Positions 38,871-48,893 of a stretch of 64,000 nucleotides of DNA are shown one piece after another. Source of the DNA: Haemophilus seminalis (GTDB taxonomy: Bacteria > Pseudomonadota > Gammaproteobacteria > Enterobacterales > Pasteurellaceae); NCBI RefSeq assembly GCF_006384255.1, contig NZ_VCED01000004.1:62001-126000 (forward strand). The letters are read 5' to 3'. How positions within the stretch are numbered: position 1 is the stretch's first letter; every line of letters starts with the position of its first letter. The position numbers and the translations under genes are program-made. The notes beneath the pieces were generated by a model. The model did no database searches. It had not been told where the DNA came from and was given only the letters and a program-made list of their open reading frames with translations.

Positions 38871-39256
38871 TAGTTGCTTTCCTCAACGTGTTTTTTCTCA
38901 TCTTCACGCACAACATTTGTCACAAGATTTGACATACGCATCCCTTCCACTAAGGATTGATCGTAAATAAAGCGAATCTCTGGCACGATACGTAAACGCA
39001 TCGCTTTACCTAGTAATGAACGAATATAAGGCGATGCTTTTTCTAAGCCTTTCATGCCTTGCTCAATTGCCGCTTCATCGTGATCGAATAAAAAAGTCAC
39101 GAAGATTTTTGCGTAAGATAAATCACTCGACACTTCCACATCAGAAACTGTCACCATCCCAATACGGGGATCTTTCACTTCGCGTTGTAAAATGACTGCT
39201 ATTTCTTTTTGTATTTCTTGAGCGACGCGATCGCTACGTTTAAATTCTCTTGCCAT
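38870..39256 (-). CDS. rbfA: 30S ribosome-binding factor A
   Basis: A small KH-like protein (128 residues) needed for 16S rRNA 5'-end maturation and cold adaptation. The family sequence [24 protein letters not shown] is at residues about 31-54. First of the rbfA-truB pair. Confidence 0.94.
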   Translation of the reverse strand: MAREFKRSDRVAQEIQKEIAVILQREVKDPRIGMVTVSDVEVSSDLSYAKIFVTFLFDHDEAAIEQGMKGLEKASPYIRSLLGKAMRLRIVPEIRFIYDQSLVEGMRMSNLVTNVVREDEKKHVEESN

Positions 39257-39369
39257 AGTTATTCCTTATTTATAAAAGCGCCCCATTCTACTGGAAATCA
39301 TTGGATTTAGCACGCAAAAATCCCTTTCAACCCGATACTGTTTTTCGATAAAATGACACCTGATAATTT

Positions 39370-39385
39370 GTTTGAATATTCAAAC
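39370..39385. promoter_or_regulatory. 16-bp perfect palindrome upstream of the hsdM remnant
   Basis: GTTTGAATATTCAAAC reads identically on both strands, 35 bases upstream of the hsdM start. It could be an operator or promoter element of the former hsd operon. No cognate regulator was recognised. Confidence 0.4.
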
Positions 39386-39420
39386 TTCCGATAAAAATCA
39401 CTTTACAGAGGGCATAATTT

Positions 39421-40037
39421 ATGCAAGCGAGACGAGACGAGACGACCAAGATTGTCGCTGAAAATCATGCATTACAACAAGCATTTTTAAATGAATTAGA
39501 TGAAAAACTTTGGGCATCTGCCGATAAACTCCGCCAACAACTTGATGCCGCTAACTATAAACATATCGTTCTTGGTCTTATCTTTTTAAAATACATTTCT
39601 GATAGTTTCACTCATCAACAGGAAAAAATTCAGGCGGAACTCTCCACACCAGAAAATCCCCTCTATCTTGACCGCACTTTTTTGATACTGAAGAAGAGTA
39701 TCAAGAAGCTTTAACCACATAACTAGAAAACCGTAACTGCTACGCCGCCGACAATGTGTTCTGGGAACCAACTTCTGCACGTTGGCAAGCCTTACAAGAA
39801 GTCTCTATTCTCAACACTAGGGCAGAATTGCCTTGGAATATAGGAAAAGAGCGCGGGAAATTTTCTGGTGTGGCAAAACTGATTGACGATGCTTTTGATG
39901 CCATTGAAAAAGATAACGAAAAACTCAAAGGCGTACTCCAACGCATCGGCGGCTATGCCGTAAACGAAGACACCCTGAGTGAGCTGATTATCCCTTTCTC
40001 TGATACCAACTTTACTCGCCCTAATTACAACACATAT
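39421..40037 (+). pseudogene. hsdM: Type I restriction-modification methyltransferase subunit, truncated and frameshifted
   Basis: The N-terminal part reads like Hsd[21 protein letters not shown] and [16 protein letters not shown] run of T at 39678-39683 has lost one base relative to the expected frame ([13 protein letters not shown]), and TAA at 39720-39722 stops the restored frame. The corrected frame continues through NVFWEPTSARWQAL to SDTNFTRPNYN and then breaks off at about residue 205, before the SAM-binding and NPPF motifs. No hsdS or hsdR follows. It is a dead remnant of a type I system. Confidence 0.88.
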
Positions 40038-40238
40038 GACGTATAACGTGATGTGAATATTTCACTAGTCTGCACTGAAGATCCTGCCGATTTACTTGGC
40101 AAATGGGTGCTTGTTCATGTTGGCTTTGCAATGAGTGTTATTGATGAAGATGAAGCCAAAAAAACTCAAGAAACCCTACTCGCTATGAGTCAACTAGAGC
40201 ACGAAGTTGGGGATTTTTTAGGGTTAAATCAAAAATAA
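40038..40238 (+). pseudogene. 5'-truncated second copy of a hypC/hybG gene
   Basis: About 200 bases aligned by eye at roughly 92% identity to hybG bases 17667-17866, including the end DFLGLNQK and stop. The first 30 or so codons, with the essential MCLGVPG and Cys2, are missing, and the fragment is fused directly to the hsdM remnant. The 61-residue ORF starting at 40053 cannot be a working chaperone. The divergence indicates an older paralogue or a different donor, not a recent copy. Confidence 0.85.
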
Positions 40239-40242
40239 CAAT

Positions 40243-40265
40243 CCGCACGTAAAACGTGCGGTTTT
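40243..40265 (+). terminator. Terminator after the hypC fragment
   Basis: CCGCACGT (40243-40250) and ACGTGCGG (40254-40261) with an AAA loop and then TTTT. Confidence 0.75.
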
Positions 40266-40925
40266 AGGCTCCCCTATAAGGGCCTATACTTCACAAGCCC
40301 CTCAAGGGGCTTGTGAGAACTGACAACCGCGTCTAATTATTTCCTTGATTACCCCTTAAAGGGGTCAACATGTTCTTTCGTTAATAAATTATCTTGAACC
40401 ATATTTTCTTTTTCTTGGTTTCTTATATAATCCTCCACCACTTTTGTATTTAACCCTACTGTGCTTACAAAAATCCTTTCTCCCAGAAATTCCTATTTCC
40501 ATGTCTATATTTTAAGTTCGTGTGTCTTTCAAAAATCATCAGCGCAGACTTCCCCTTCAGATAGCCCATAAAACCTGATACTGATATTTTAGGTGGGATT
40601 TTTAAGAGCATATGGATAGGGTCTGGCATTGCATGTGCTTCTATTATCTCCACATTTTTATAGTCACATAACTACCTCAATATTTGACCTATATCTGCTC
40701 TTAACTTTCCATAAATTCCTTTTCTTCTGTACTTAGGGATAAATACAATGTGATACTTACAGTTCCATTTTGTGTGTGATAGACTTGAATCGTCACTGGT
40801 TTTACTTACCATGATAATCCTCCTATATGTTGAATTTTGGTTGTCAGCCTTGTTCATTATATAGCGAGGATTTTTTCTGTTCATCACTTAAGCTATTTGG
40901 CTCCATACGCATAGCGTATGGTTTT
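40266..40925 (-). mobile_element. IS200/IS605-family element, decayed (ends approximate)
   Basis: A Y1-type transposase pseudogene is flanked by strong hairpins, as in IS200. The 11-bp stem TCACAAGCCCC / GGGGCTTGTGA is at 40291-40316, and the 8-bp stem CCATACGC / GCGTATGG at 40903-40921. The size, about 660-700 bp, fits IS200. Exact ends cannot be fixed because this family makes no terminal inverted repeats or target duplication. Confidence 0.65.
40349..40812 (-). pseudogene. tnpA: IS200-family transposase TnpA, inactivated
   Basis: From MVSKTSDDSSLSHTKWNCKY through HIVFIPKYRRKG the frame is intact, but TAG at 40672-40674 interrupts it after GQILR. It resumes in the same frame (CDYKNVEIIEAHAMPDP). 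A one-base loss in the T run near 40474 shifts the frame before VSTVGLNTKVVEDYIRNQ. The HUH pair typical of HMPDHVHML is altered to HAMPDPIHML. The end is TAA at 40349-40351. It cannot encode an active transposase. Confidence 0.85.
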
Positions 40926-40951
40926 TATAGCCAGACTTTCGTCTGGCTATA
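40926..40951. terminator. Terminator of the family 8 glycosyltransferase gene
   Basis: TATAGCCAGAC (40926-40936) and GTCTGGCTATA (40941-40951), an 11-bp stem with loop TTTC, flanked by T on one strand and A on the other. It lies 39 bases after the minus-strand gene. Confidence 0.75.
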
Positions 40952-40989
40952 ATAATAAAATACTCGTTCTAATTGAACGACTATTTTAT

Positions 40990-41805
40990 TTATATGCTAT
41001 TCCAATCTAAATCCTGATAAAAAATATAATTATCTTTATAAAATTTGGGGAAATCTTCATGGTCTTCTTTTAACCAAGGTTTAAACTTTCCAGTGTAATG
41101 AATAATATTTGGCACAAAAGTAAAATGAGGACTTAAATCTATATCTGCCTCTCTCAATCTATCTTCTAACAACCCCACTTGAAAATTAAATCCAATAGGT
41201 AATAGTTTAATTAATTCCTTACTTAAGCTAAAATTAATTGTGTCTTGATCACCATATTCAAATTTTTTGCCATATTTTAATGCGCCATCAATAAAATATT
41301 TATCAACATTTAATTCACGCCATTTATTTAAATTAATTAGCATCACACCAGAATTAATATACTGTTGTTTATCAAAATACTTATGGAACCAATGGAATTC
41401 CATACCATAATCAGTAACAGCTCCCAATAAATAATTATCTATGTCAATATTCCAAAGTTCATCTATTGGCTTATTAATAATTACATCTACATCTAAATAA
41501 ATAACTTTGTCTATATTTTCTGGGAGTAAACGATGAACAAACAATCGAACTAATGAAAATGCCCCAATATGATCTGGAGATCCTACTGTTGGAAATACAA
41601 TTAACTTATTAACATCTTCAATATATAAGTCATACAGAGAATTGCCTCGATGAGCTAAATGCTGCCCTACTCTCGTTAATTCAGCTCTTGAAATACCATC
41701 ATGAATAATATAAATATTTACATTATGATGGTGATAGTGCACTGACTTCAGAGCCACCTCTAAATAACTAGAATAATTTTTATCTAGTACAAATACAATA
41801 TTCAT
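40990..41805 (-). CDS. Family 8 glycosyltransferase
   Basis: A 271-residue GT8 enzyme, the class that includes LgtC/RfaJ lipooligosaccharide galactosyl- and glucosyltransferases. It begins MNIVFVLDKNYSSYLEVALKS. It has the metal-binding DVD at residues 105-107 (YLDVDVI), QYINSGVMLINL and the C-terminal IIHYTGKFKPW. It probably adds a hexose to lipooligosaccharide; the acceptor is unknown. There are no simple tandem repeats in its 5' end, unlike phase-variable Haemophilus LOS genes. It is a single gene between an IS200 relic and valS, which suggests transfer. Confidence 0.86.
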   Translation of the reverse strand: MNIVFVLDKNYSSYLEVALKSVHYHHHNVNIYIIHDGISRAELTRVGQHLAHRGNSLYDLYIEDVNKLIVFPTVGSPDHIGAFSLVRLFVHRLLPENIDKVIYLDVDVIINKPIDELWNIDIDNYLLGAVTDYGMEFHWFHKYFDKQQYINSGVMLINLNKWRELNVDKYFIDGALKYGKKFEYGDQDTINFSLSKELIKLLPIGFNFQVGLLEDRLREADIDLSPHFTFVPNIIHYTGKFKPWLKEDHEDFPKFYKDNYIFYQDLDWNSI

Positions 41806-41934
41806 TAATTAAAAACCTTAATATAGAAAATAAAATCCTTTTCTCCTTTCCAGTATATATTAGGTTGCTATCGAGTTATTCCATACCCAATTTTTCTGGT
41901 TTATCTGAAAATACTTAGCAAAACGAAAAAAAAT

Positions 41935-41962
41935 AAAAACGTCAGATTAAACCGACGTTTTT
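41935..41962 (-). terminator. Terminator of valS
   Basis: AAAAACGTC (41935-41943) and GACGTTTTT (41954-41962) with a 10-base loop. On the minus strand it follows the valS stop by 11 bases and ends in a T-rich run. Confidence 0.75.
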
Positions 41963-41972
41963 ATTATTGAAA

Positions 41973-44837
41973 TTAAAGTGCTTCAATCGCCTTATACTGC
42001 TCTTGGATTTTTTCTAATCCAGATTGGTATTCCGCTTGTTTTTCTCGTTCTTTCGCAATCACGGCTTCTGGGGCTTTTGCCACGAAAGCCTCATTGCTGA
42101 GTTTGTTTTCGATACGTTTAACTTCGTTTTGATATTTTTCAATCTCTTTAGTTAAACGAGCAAGCTCTGCTTCTTTATTGATAAAGCCAGCCATTGGCAC
42201 AAGCAATTCAGCATTGCCAACGAGTTTCGCTACCGCAAGTGGTGCTGTTTCGTTTGCGGCTAACACTTGAACGTTGTCTAATTTCGCCATCGCTTTTAAA
42301 AGAGCGGTTTGTTTTTCGAGAATCTTTGTATTTTCTGTGCTTAAATTACGGAATAACAGATCTAAGCCTTTACTTGGTGCAATGTTGCTTTCTGCACGGA
42401 TATTACGTATCGCAACGATCACTTCTTTTAACCACTCAATTTCAGCTTCTGCTTCTGGATCAAAGCCGTTTTCTTCCACTTGTGGGAAAGGTTGTAACAT
42501 AATGCTGTCAGCCGTAATGCCGACAAAACCTTTCACTTTTTGCCAAATTTCTTCGGTAATAAATGGAATAAGCGGATGGGCTAAACGTAATAATTTTTCT
42601 AACACGTGAACCAAGGTTTGACTTGCCGCACGGATTTGTGCTGCGTTGCCGTTGGCAAATACTGGTTTAGTCAATTCTAAATACCAGTCACAGAATTGGT
42701 TCCAAGTAAATTCATAAATTGCATTCGCACAAAGATCGAAACGATATTGGCTTAATGAATTACGGAAAGTTTCCACTGTGCGATTAAATTCCGATTGAAT
42801 CCAACGGTCTGCCACGGAAAATTCAATTTCGCCTTGACTTAAATCTAATTTGTCATTGGTAAGCACGAAACGGCTTGCATTCCACAATTTGTTACAGAAG
42901 TTACGGTAACCTTCCAAACGTTTCATATCCCAGTTGATATCACGACCGTTTGAAGCCAATGCAGCTAGTGTAAAGCGCAATGCGTCCGTGCCGTGTGCGG
43001 CAATGCCATCAGCAAACTCTTTGCGGGTCGCTTTAGCAATTTTCTCTGCTAATTGCGGTTGCATCATGTTACCAGTGCGTTTTTCAAGTAAATCTTCAAG
43101 GCTGATGCCGTCAATCATATCGATTGGATCGAGTACGTTACCTTTCGATTTCGACATTTTTTGACCTTGCTCATCACGGATCAAGCCTGTTACGTACACC
43201 GTTTTGAATGGTACTTGTGGTTTGCCGTTTTCATCTTTCACGAAGTGCATCGTAAACATAATCATACGCGCAACCCAGAAGAAAATGATATCAAAGCCGG
43301 TAATTAACACATCCGTTGGGTGGAACATTTTGAGTTCTTTGGTTTGCTCTGGCCAACCTAATGTTGAGAACGTCCATAAGCCTGATGAGAACCACGTGTC
43401 TAACACATCTTCATCTTGTTTGAGTTCAACCGTAGAATCTAAGTTATATTTTGACCGCACTTCTTCTTCGTTACGCGCGACATAAACGTTACCCTCTGCG
43501 TCATACCACGCAGGAATACGGTGTCCCCACCAAAGTTGGCGAGAGATACACCAATCTTGAATATCACGCATCCAAGAGAAGTAAAGGTTTTCATATTGTT
43601 TCGGCACGAATTGGATTTCGCCGTCTTCCACCGCTTTAATCGCTACATCTGCAAGCGGTTTCACGCTCACATACCATTGGTCGGTTAACATCGGCTCAAT
43701 AGGCACACCACCACGGTCACCATAAGGCACTTTCAAATCGTGCGGTTTGATTTCGTCTAATAAGCCAAGCGCTTCAAAATCTGCCACGATTTTCTTACGT
43801 GCAGCGAAACGCTCTAAGCCACGGTAATCCGCAGGAATAGTCGCTTCATAGCCAGCAAGTGGTTTGCCGTCAGTACCGATAATTTCCGCTTCATCACGAA
43901 TATCTGCATTTAAGGTTAACACGTTAACCATCGGCAAGCTGTGACGTTTCCCCACTTCGTAGTCGTTAAAGTCGTGCGCTGGGGTGATTTTCACTACACC
44001 GGTACCGAATTCACGATCCACATATTCATCCGCAATAATCGGAATTTCACGATTAGCCAACGGCAGAACGACCGTTTTACCAATTAAAGATTGATAACGC
44101 TCATCTTCCGGATGCACCGCCACCGCCGTATCGCCCAACATGGTTTCCGGACGCGTGGTTGCCACCACTAAATAATCTTTACCATCTGCCGTTTTTGCAC
44201 CGTTTGCTAACGGATAGCGGAAATGCCAAAGGGAGCCTTTGCTCTCTTTGTTTTCCACTTCTAAATCAGAAATCGCGGTATGAAGTTTTGGATCCCAGTT
44301 TACTAAGCGTTTGCCACGGTAAATCAAACCTTCTTCGTGCAAACGAACAAACACTTCTTTTACAGCATTGGATAAACCGTCGTCCATAGTGAAACGCTCA
44401 CGTTTCCAGTCGATAGAGTTTCCTAAACGGCGCATTTGCTGGCTAATTGTGCCGCCTGAATAGGCTTTCCAATCCCAAATTTTGTTGATAAACGATTCAC
44501 GACCATAATCATGGCGAGTTTTGCCTTCTTCAGCCGCAATTTTACGCTCCACCACCATTTGGGTGGCGATGCCCGCGTGGTCTGTCCCAGCTTGCCATAA
44601 GGTATTATGCCCTTCCATACGGTTAAAACGGATTAAAGTATCCATTAAGGTTTGTTGGAAAGCATGTCCCATGTGTAGAGAACCTGTTACATTCGGTGGA
44701 GGAATCGCAATGCAATAGCTCTGCGCGTTTTCATTTTCAGACGGTTTAAAATAACCGCTCTCTTCCCAATGTTGATAAAGGGCTTGTTCTACTGCAGACG
44801 GATTAAAACGGTCTGCCATTTCGAATTTTTGTGTCAT
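41973..44837 (-). CDS. valS: Valyl-tRNA synthetase
   Basis: A class Ia synthetase charging tRNA-Val, 954 residues. The HIGH signature reads HMGH in [14 protein letters not shown] near residue 56, and KMSKS is intact in [14 protein letters not shown]. The CP1 editing domain lies between, and a C-terminal coiled-coil arm of about 70 residues ([20 protein letters not shown]) is typical of ValRS. Full length. Confidence 0.97.
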   Translation of the reverse strand: MTQKFEMADRFNPSAVEQALYQHWEESGYFKPSENENAQSYCIAIPPPNVTGSLHMGHAFQQTLMDTLIRFNRMEGHNTLWQAGTDHAGIATQMVVERKIAAEEGKTRHDYGRESFINKIWDWKAYSGGTISQQMRRLGNSIDWKRERFTMDDGLSNAVKEVFVRLHEEGLIYRGKRLVNWDPKLHTAISDLEVENKESKGSLWHFRYPLANGAKTADGKDYLVVATTRPETMLGDTAVAVHPEDERYQSLIGKTVVLPLANREIPIIADEYVDREFGTGVVKITPAHDFNDYEVGKRHSLPMVNVLTLNADIRDEAEIIGTDGKPLAGYEATIPADYRGLERFAARKKIVADFEALGLLDEIKPHDLKVPYGDRGGVPIEPMLTDQWYVSVKPLADVAIKAVEDGEIQFVPKQYENLYFSWMRDIQDWCISRQLWWGHRIPAWYDAEGNVYVARNEEEVRSKYNLDSTVELKQDEDVLDTWFSSGLWTFSTLGWPEQTKELKMFHPTDVLITGFDIIFFWVARMIMFTMHFVKDENGKPQVPFKTVYVTGLIRDEQGQKMSKSKGNVLDPIDMIDGISLEDLLEKRTGNMMQPQLAEKIAKATRKEFADGIAAHGTDALRFTLAALASNGRDINWDMKRLEGYRNFCNKLWNASRFVLTNDKLDLSQGEIEFSVADRWIQSEFNRTVETFRNSLSQYRFDLCANAIYEFTWNQFCDWYLELTKPVFANGNAAQIRAASQTLVHVLEKLLRLAHPLIPFITEEIWQKVKGFVGITADSIMLQPFPQVEENGFDPEAEAEIEWLKEVIVAIRNIRAESNIAPSKGLDLLFRNLSTENTKILEKQTALLKAMAKLDNVQVLAANETAPLAVAKLVGNAELLVPMAGFINKEAELARLTKEIEKYQNEVKRIENKLSNEAFVAKAPEAVIAKEREKQAEYQSGLEKIQEQYKAIEAL

Positions 44838-44893
44838 TTATTTATTCTCTTTTAGTAAGATTAAACTTATTTATTGGATCATTTATAAAAATA

Positions 44894-45811
44894 CTATGAA
44901 AAGCTTTCCCAAAAATCACTATCTAATTTCTTAATGCTAAAAATTTTTTGTGGCTGAACCCCTAATTCATATTCATAAATATATTTAGCCAATAAATCTC
45001 CATTAATCAAAACAATTTTTGCTTTTGAAAAATTTTGAACATATTTTATAGCCTCATTTGAGAATTTTGCAGTAGTCACAAAAATACCTTTTGTTGCATT
45101 TCCTTGTAAACCAAGCAATGTTCCTATAAATCGTTGAATATCAGGTTGCCCTATTGATGCATCTTTTTGATAACGTTTTGCTTGTACATAAATCTGTTCA
45201 AATCCTAGAACATCACTTTTTATAATCCCATCAATTCCACCATCTCGACTTAATTGTGTAATCTCACCATCCCCATACCCCATTTTTTGAAATAGTTCGA
45301 TAACAATTTTTTCAAAAGCTGCTGGAGATTTGCTTAAAAGCACTTCGATAATCTCATTATAAATCTCTTTTCTAATAGCTAAATAAGACTTTTCTAACTG
45401 TTCAAGTGGATTCACCTCAAGCTCAACAATTTGTTGCGTAATTTCTTCTTTTTCTTGCTCTGATGAAGTATCAAACTTTCTTAAGTAGTTTTCTCTAATA
45501 TATTTTAAAACATCATCACTAGAGGCATATAAAAGCTTAATACCTAAATCAGAGACAAAATATAATCTTTTATCTTTTACCTTCTCAAAAGAGATCAAAC
45601 CTGACTTATCTAAATCATTTAATTTCCACAAAACAGTATTTTCAAAAATCTTAGCATTACTTACTTCATATCTACGATTCAGGAAATCATTATCTAAATT
45701 AAAATATTCAGCTAATTTACTAATAATAGAAGACTTATCTAAATTTGGATTTGTTTTAAGTATATTTAAGATGGGATTTAATAAATCTTTTGGTTTATTG
45801 TAAGCTCGCAT
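44894..45811 (-). CDS. mrr: Mrr-like restriction endonuclease (type IV candidate)
   Basis: A 305-residue protein with the two-domain Mrr plan. The N-terminal winged-helix Mrr_N-like domain (residues 1-95) is followed by a Mrr catalytic domain with PD-(D/E)XK residues in [12 protein letters not shown] and [25 protein letters not shown] is also typical. E. coli Mrr cuts methylated DNA. It begins within the last 17 bases of yqfB, so the two are co-translated. Its AT-rich codon use and patchy family distribution suggest acquisition. Specificity cannot be read from sequence. Confidence 0.86.
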   Translation of the reverse strand: MRAYNKPKDLLNPILNILKTNPNLDKSSIISKLAEYFNLDNDFLNRRYEVSNAKIFENTVLWKLNDLDKSGLISFEKVKDKRLYFVSDLGIKLLYASSDDVLKYIRENYLRKFDTSSEQEKEEITQQIVELEVNPLEQLEKSYLAIRKEIYNEIIEVLLSKSPAAFEKIVIELFQKMGYGDGEITQLSRDGGIDGIIKSDVLGFEQIYVQAKRYQKDASIGQPDIQRFIGTLLGLQGNATKGIFVTTAKFSNEAIKYVQNFSKAKIVLINGDLLAKYIYEYELGVQPQKIFSIKKLDSDFWESFS

Positions 45812-46130
45812 ATTTCCCCTCTATCAAACCAAACGTAACTACATAAAGCAGCCTTTCACTCGGATAAATAATCCGAATCACCTCTTTCAATTCTTCCAAC
45901 CCCATATTCTCCTGCTTGGCATGTTGTTCCGTCAGTTCATCAAGAGTAATCGACGACACACTTAATACTTCAATAGTGCAGAAATATTGATTATCTTCAA
46001 AGCGCCCCACACGCAGAATATCGCCCGTTTTAAAATGGCTTTCGGATTTATCCCGAATGGTAATGGTTTTACGCCCGGCGAGAATATCGGCTTCAAAACG
46101 TTGGTAGAAGGTGATGTCGTTGGATTGCAT
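45795..46130 (-). CDS. yqfB: ASCH-domain amidohydrolase YqfB
   Basis: A 111-residue ASCH-fold protein related to E. coli YqfB, an N4-acetylcytidine amidohydrolase. Conserved sequence is seen in [27 protein letters not shown], including the Lys, Thr and Glu used in that family. The last codons (EGKYASLQ) run into the mrr start. The overlap may reflect a real partnership or insertion of mrr behind yqfB. Confidence 0.88.
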   Translation of the reverse strand: MQSNDITFYQRFEADILAGRKTITIRDKSESHFKTGDILRVGRFEDNQYFCTIEVLSVSSITLDELTEQHAKQENMGLEELKEVIRIIYPSERLLYVVTFGLIEGKYASLQ

Positions 46131-46174
46131 TTTGATCCTTAAAGTGCGGTTGGGATTTAGAAAGTTTTATAAAA

Positions 46175-46687
46175 CTATCTCAATTCTTTCTTTAAACGAT
46201 CAATTTCATTTAATAAGCGATATTCTTCTTGATGACAAAAACTCTCAGAACCGAGTTTCTCTCCCTCGCTAGTACAACGAACTTGCTGATATTGTTGTTC
46301 TAGTATTTGTAATATTTTTCGTTTTTCTGTATTTGGATCATTTGCCTGCTTTATTTTAGCTGGAGCTGGCGATACTTTAGATGAAACTTGAGCCTCTTGC
46401 GTTTTTTGTTGAGTAGTCATCTCTACTGTTTTTTCAGCTTCAACCATTTTTTCTTGTTCAACCGCTTCAGATTTCTGATCTACAACAGAAGTTTTCTCTT
46501 TATTTTCTTCTAAAAGAGCAGCTTCCTTTTTAACATCATGTTTTGTGGCCTGTTGAGTTTCTTCAACTTTAGGTGTTGCTTCAACTTTAGGTGTGGCTTC
46601 AACTTTATTTTCTTGTTTCTCACAAGCTGAAATCATCAATACAGCTGTTCCCAATAATAAACTTAAGCAAAATTTGGTTTTCTTCAT
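46175..46687 (-). CDS. Lipoprotein with Glu/Lys-rich linker
   Basis: 170 residues. The signal ends in MISAC, lipidated at Cys22. The middle is a long charged low-complexity stretch rich in Glu, Lys and Val, including the repeat KVEATPKVEATPKVEET. The C-terminal 50 residues look helical, with two Cys (VRCTSEG and ESFCHQEE) that could form a disulfide. Function unknown. It lies 15 bp downstream of holC. Confidence 0.75.
   Translation of the reverse strand: MKKTKFCLSLLLGTAVLMISACEKQENKVEATPKVEATPKVEETQQATKHDVKKEAALLEENKEKTSVVDQKSEAVEQEKMVEAEKTVEMTTQQKTQEAQVSSKVSPAPAKIKQANDPNTEKRKILQILEQQYQQVRCTSEGEKLGSESFCHQEEYRLLNEIDRLKKELR
46562..46607. repeat. 18-bp tandem repeat, 2.5 units
   Basis: Two 18-bp units (46562-46579 and 46580-46597, one mismatch) and a partial third encode KVEATP in the lipoprotein linker. 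The unit is a multiple of three, so copy changes would alter linker length without breaking the frame. Confidence 0.75.
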
Positions 46688-46702
46688 AATTACTCCATTC
46701 TG

Positions 46703-47137
46703 TTATGCTATATTTTCGGTGGAAAGTGTCCATCCCAACGCTCTTAACTGTTTATAACGTTCTCGAGCTTGTGTTTTTAAGACGTCATCTTTCGGTACAA
46801 AATCAATAATTTGGGTGAAACTATGGCTAAAATCTGGGATTTCTTGTTGCAAATTAATTAACACATCACGGCGTTGTAAATTTCGTTTCCCAAGCCATGA
46901 AATCTCAATCGGTGTGGGATATTGTGTTGCCTCACCCGATAAATTATGAGGAACAAATTCATTAGGATCTCGTTGCCACAAACGCTCGTCAATCTCTAAC
47001 GCTTGAGCCTCACTTTCACAGCTAATCAATACTTTTTTCCCTAATCGCCATATTGAGGCAGAAAGATTACAGGCTATTTCTTCGACAGTTAAGGTACAAT
47101 CTTCCGTAAGAATGTAAAATTGCGCAGTTTTTGCCAT
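46703..47137 (-). CDS. holC: DNA polymerase III chi subunit
   Basis: Binds SSB and psi in the clamp loader of the replicase. 144 residues, with the family features AQFYILTEDC near the start, GKKVLISCESEAQALEIDERLW and FVPHNLSGEA in the middle. It is followed by the lipoprotein gene on the same strand and divergent from fumC. Confidence 0.9.
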   Translation of the reverse strand: MAKTAQFYILTEDCTLTVEEIACNLSASIWRLGKKVLISCESEAQALEIDERLWQRDPNEFVPHNLSGEATQYPTPIEISWLGKRNLQRRDVLINLQQEIPDFSHSFTQIIDFVPKDDVLKTQARERYKQLRALGWTLSTENIA

Positions 47138-47258
47138 TTTAGCCCCGTTATTTTCTCAATCTTGCCCTATAAAAAGGGTGAAATTTTAACGAAAAAACCC
47201 TAAAAAATAAATAATTAAATATACATTATTACAAATGTGTAGAAATCCACCGCACTTT

Positions 47259-47274
47259 TATGATCTATGTCACA
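47259..47274 (+). promoter_or_regulatory. CRP-like site upstream of fumC
   Basis: TATGA-TCTATG-TCACA matches the CRP consensus TGTGA-N6-TCACA at 9 of 10 positions, about 98 bases upstream of the fumC start. An uptake sequence abuts it. Carbon-source control of fumarase would be reasonable. Confidence 0.4.
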
Positions 47275-47371
47275 AAACTGATTTTTAACGTTTTTGTTAC
47301 GTTCCACTCATAACTCGGAAGTGTTAAAATCAATCCAGTTTTAATATTCATTCAATTCATAGGAGTACAGA

Positions 47372-48766
47372 ATGGCATTTCGTATTGAAAAAGACACAAT
47401 GGGTGAAGTTCAAGTTCCAGCAGATAAATATTGGGCTGCACAAACTGAACGTTCACGCAATAACTTTAAAATTGGTCCTGCCGCATCAATGCCACATGAA
47501 ATTATCGAAGCTTTTGGCTATTTGAAAAAAGCAGCCGCATTTGCTAATCATGATTTAGGTGTATTACCTCTTGAAAAACGTGATTTAATTGCTCAGGCTT
47601 GTGACGAAATTTTAGCAAATAAATTAGATGATCAATTCCCACTCGTTATTTGGCAAACCGGTTCTGGTACACAATCCAATATGAATGTGAACGAAGTGGT
47701 TGCAAATCGTGCTCATGTGTTAAACGGTGGAAAATTAGGTGAAAAATCTATCATTCACCCAAATGATGATGTAAACAAATCACAATCTTCAAATGATACT
47801 TTCCCAACGGCAATGCACATTGCGGCATATAAAAAAGTAGTTGAACATACCATTCCTTGTGTTGAACGTTTACAAAAAACTTTTGCGGCAAAATCTGAAG
47901 CCTTCAAAAACGTAGTAAAAATTGGCCGCACTCACTTAATGGATGCAACGCCACTCACATTAGGCCAAGAATTTTCGGCTTATGCCGCTCAATTAGATTT
48001 CGGCTTAAAAGCATTAAAAAATACTCTTCCGCATTTAAGTCAATTAGCATTAGGTGGTACAGCTGTTGGCACAGGTTTGAACACGCCGAAAGGCTATGAT
48101 GTGAAAGTGGCAGATTACATTGCAAAATTCACTGCACTTCCGTTTGTCACCGCAGATAATAAATTTGAAGCATTAGCCACTCATGATGCGATTGTTGAAA
48201 CTCACGGTGCATTACGTCAATTAGCAATGAGTTTATTTAAAATTACGAACGATATTCGTCTATTAGCATCAGGTCCTCGTTCAGGAATTGGTGAAATTTT
48301 AATTCCTGAAAATGAGCCAGGTTCTTCAATCATGCCAGGTAAAGTAAACCCTACTCAATGCGAAGCGATGACAATGGTCTGCGCACAAGTATTTGGTAAC
48401 GACACCACTATCGCATTTGTAGGCTCACAAGGTCACTTCCAATTAAATGTGTTCAACCCAGTGATGATTGCAAACTTCTTACAATCTGCTCAATTATTGG
48501 GTGATGCTTGCGTATCTTTCGATGAACACTGTGCAGTGGGTATTGAACCAAACTATCCTCGAATTAAACAACAACTTGAAAATTCATTAATGTTGGTGAC
48601 CGCACTTAATACGCATATTGGCTATGAAAACGCAGCTAAAATTGCAAAAACAGCTCACAAAAATGGCACAACATTGCGTGAAGAAGCGATTAATTTAGGC
48701 TTACTTTCTGCAGAAGATTTTGATAAATGGGTTCGCCCAGAAGATATGGTGGGTAGCCTAAAATAA
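47372..48766 (+). CDS. fumC: Fumarate hydratase class II
   Basis: Interconverts fumarate and malate in the citric acid cycle, iron-independent. 464 residues. The family signature [15 protein letters not shown] is intact, and [14 protein letters not shown] near residue 98 and [20 protein letters not shown] near 128 supply active-site residues. Good ribosome site (TAGGAG). Confidence 0.97.
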   Translation: MAFRIEKDTMGEVQVPADKYWAAQTERSRNNFKIGPAASMPHEIIEAFGYLKKAAAFANHDLGVLPLEKRDLIAQACDEILANKLDDQFPLVIWQTGSGTQSNMNVNEVVANRAHVLNGGKLGEKSIIHPNDDVNKSQSSNDTFPTAMHIAAYKKVVEHTIPCVERLQKTFAAKSEAFKNVVKIGRTHLMDATPLTLGQEFSAYAAQLDFGLKALKNTLPHLSQLALGGTAVGTGLNTPKGYDVKVADYIAKFTALPFVTADNKFEALATHDAIVETHGALRQLAMSLFKITNDIRLLASGPRSGIGEILIPENEPGSSIMPGKVNPTQCEAMTMVCAQVFGNDTTIAFVGSQGHFQLNVFNPVMIANFLQSAQLLGDACVSFDEHCAVGIEPNYPRIKQQLENSLMLVTALNTHIGYENAAKIAKTAHKNGTTLREEAINLGLLSAEDFDKWVRPEDMVGSLK

Positions 48767-48796
48767 TTCACCGCACAAATTAACATCAGTAATATT

Positions 48797-48826
48797 AAAG
48801 GCGAGTAAAATTACTCGCCTTTTTAC
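48797..48826 (+). terminator. Terminator of fumC
   Basis: AAAGGCGAGTAA (48797-48808) and TTACTCGCCTTT (48811-48822), followed by TT. The true loop is larger than the two remaining bases, with pairing from GGCGAG/CTCGCC. Confidence 0.75.
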
Positions 48827-48893
48827 TCGTTTCTCATTTGTTTTTTGATGCGGTTTGTTATAATCAACACAATTTTATTCACGGCAATTTACT

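Noticed and set aside
39756-40046. An apparent separate 96-residue ORF in the hsdM region
   Set aside because: It is the restored hsdM reading frame after the stop at 39720-39722, not an independent gene.
40053-40238. A 61-residue ORF that could be called a second HypC chaperone
   Set aside because: It lacks the N-terminal MCLGVPG segment and Cys2 that are essential for function, and it is the tail of a truncated copy fused to hsdM.
40990-41830. Phase-variable repeat tract at the start of the glycosyltransferase gene
   Set aside because: I looked for tetra- or pentanucleotide repeats in the 5' end and leader and found none.
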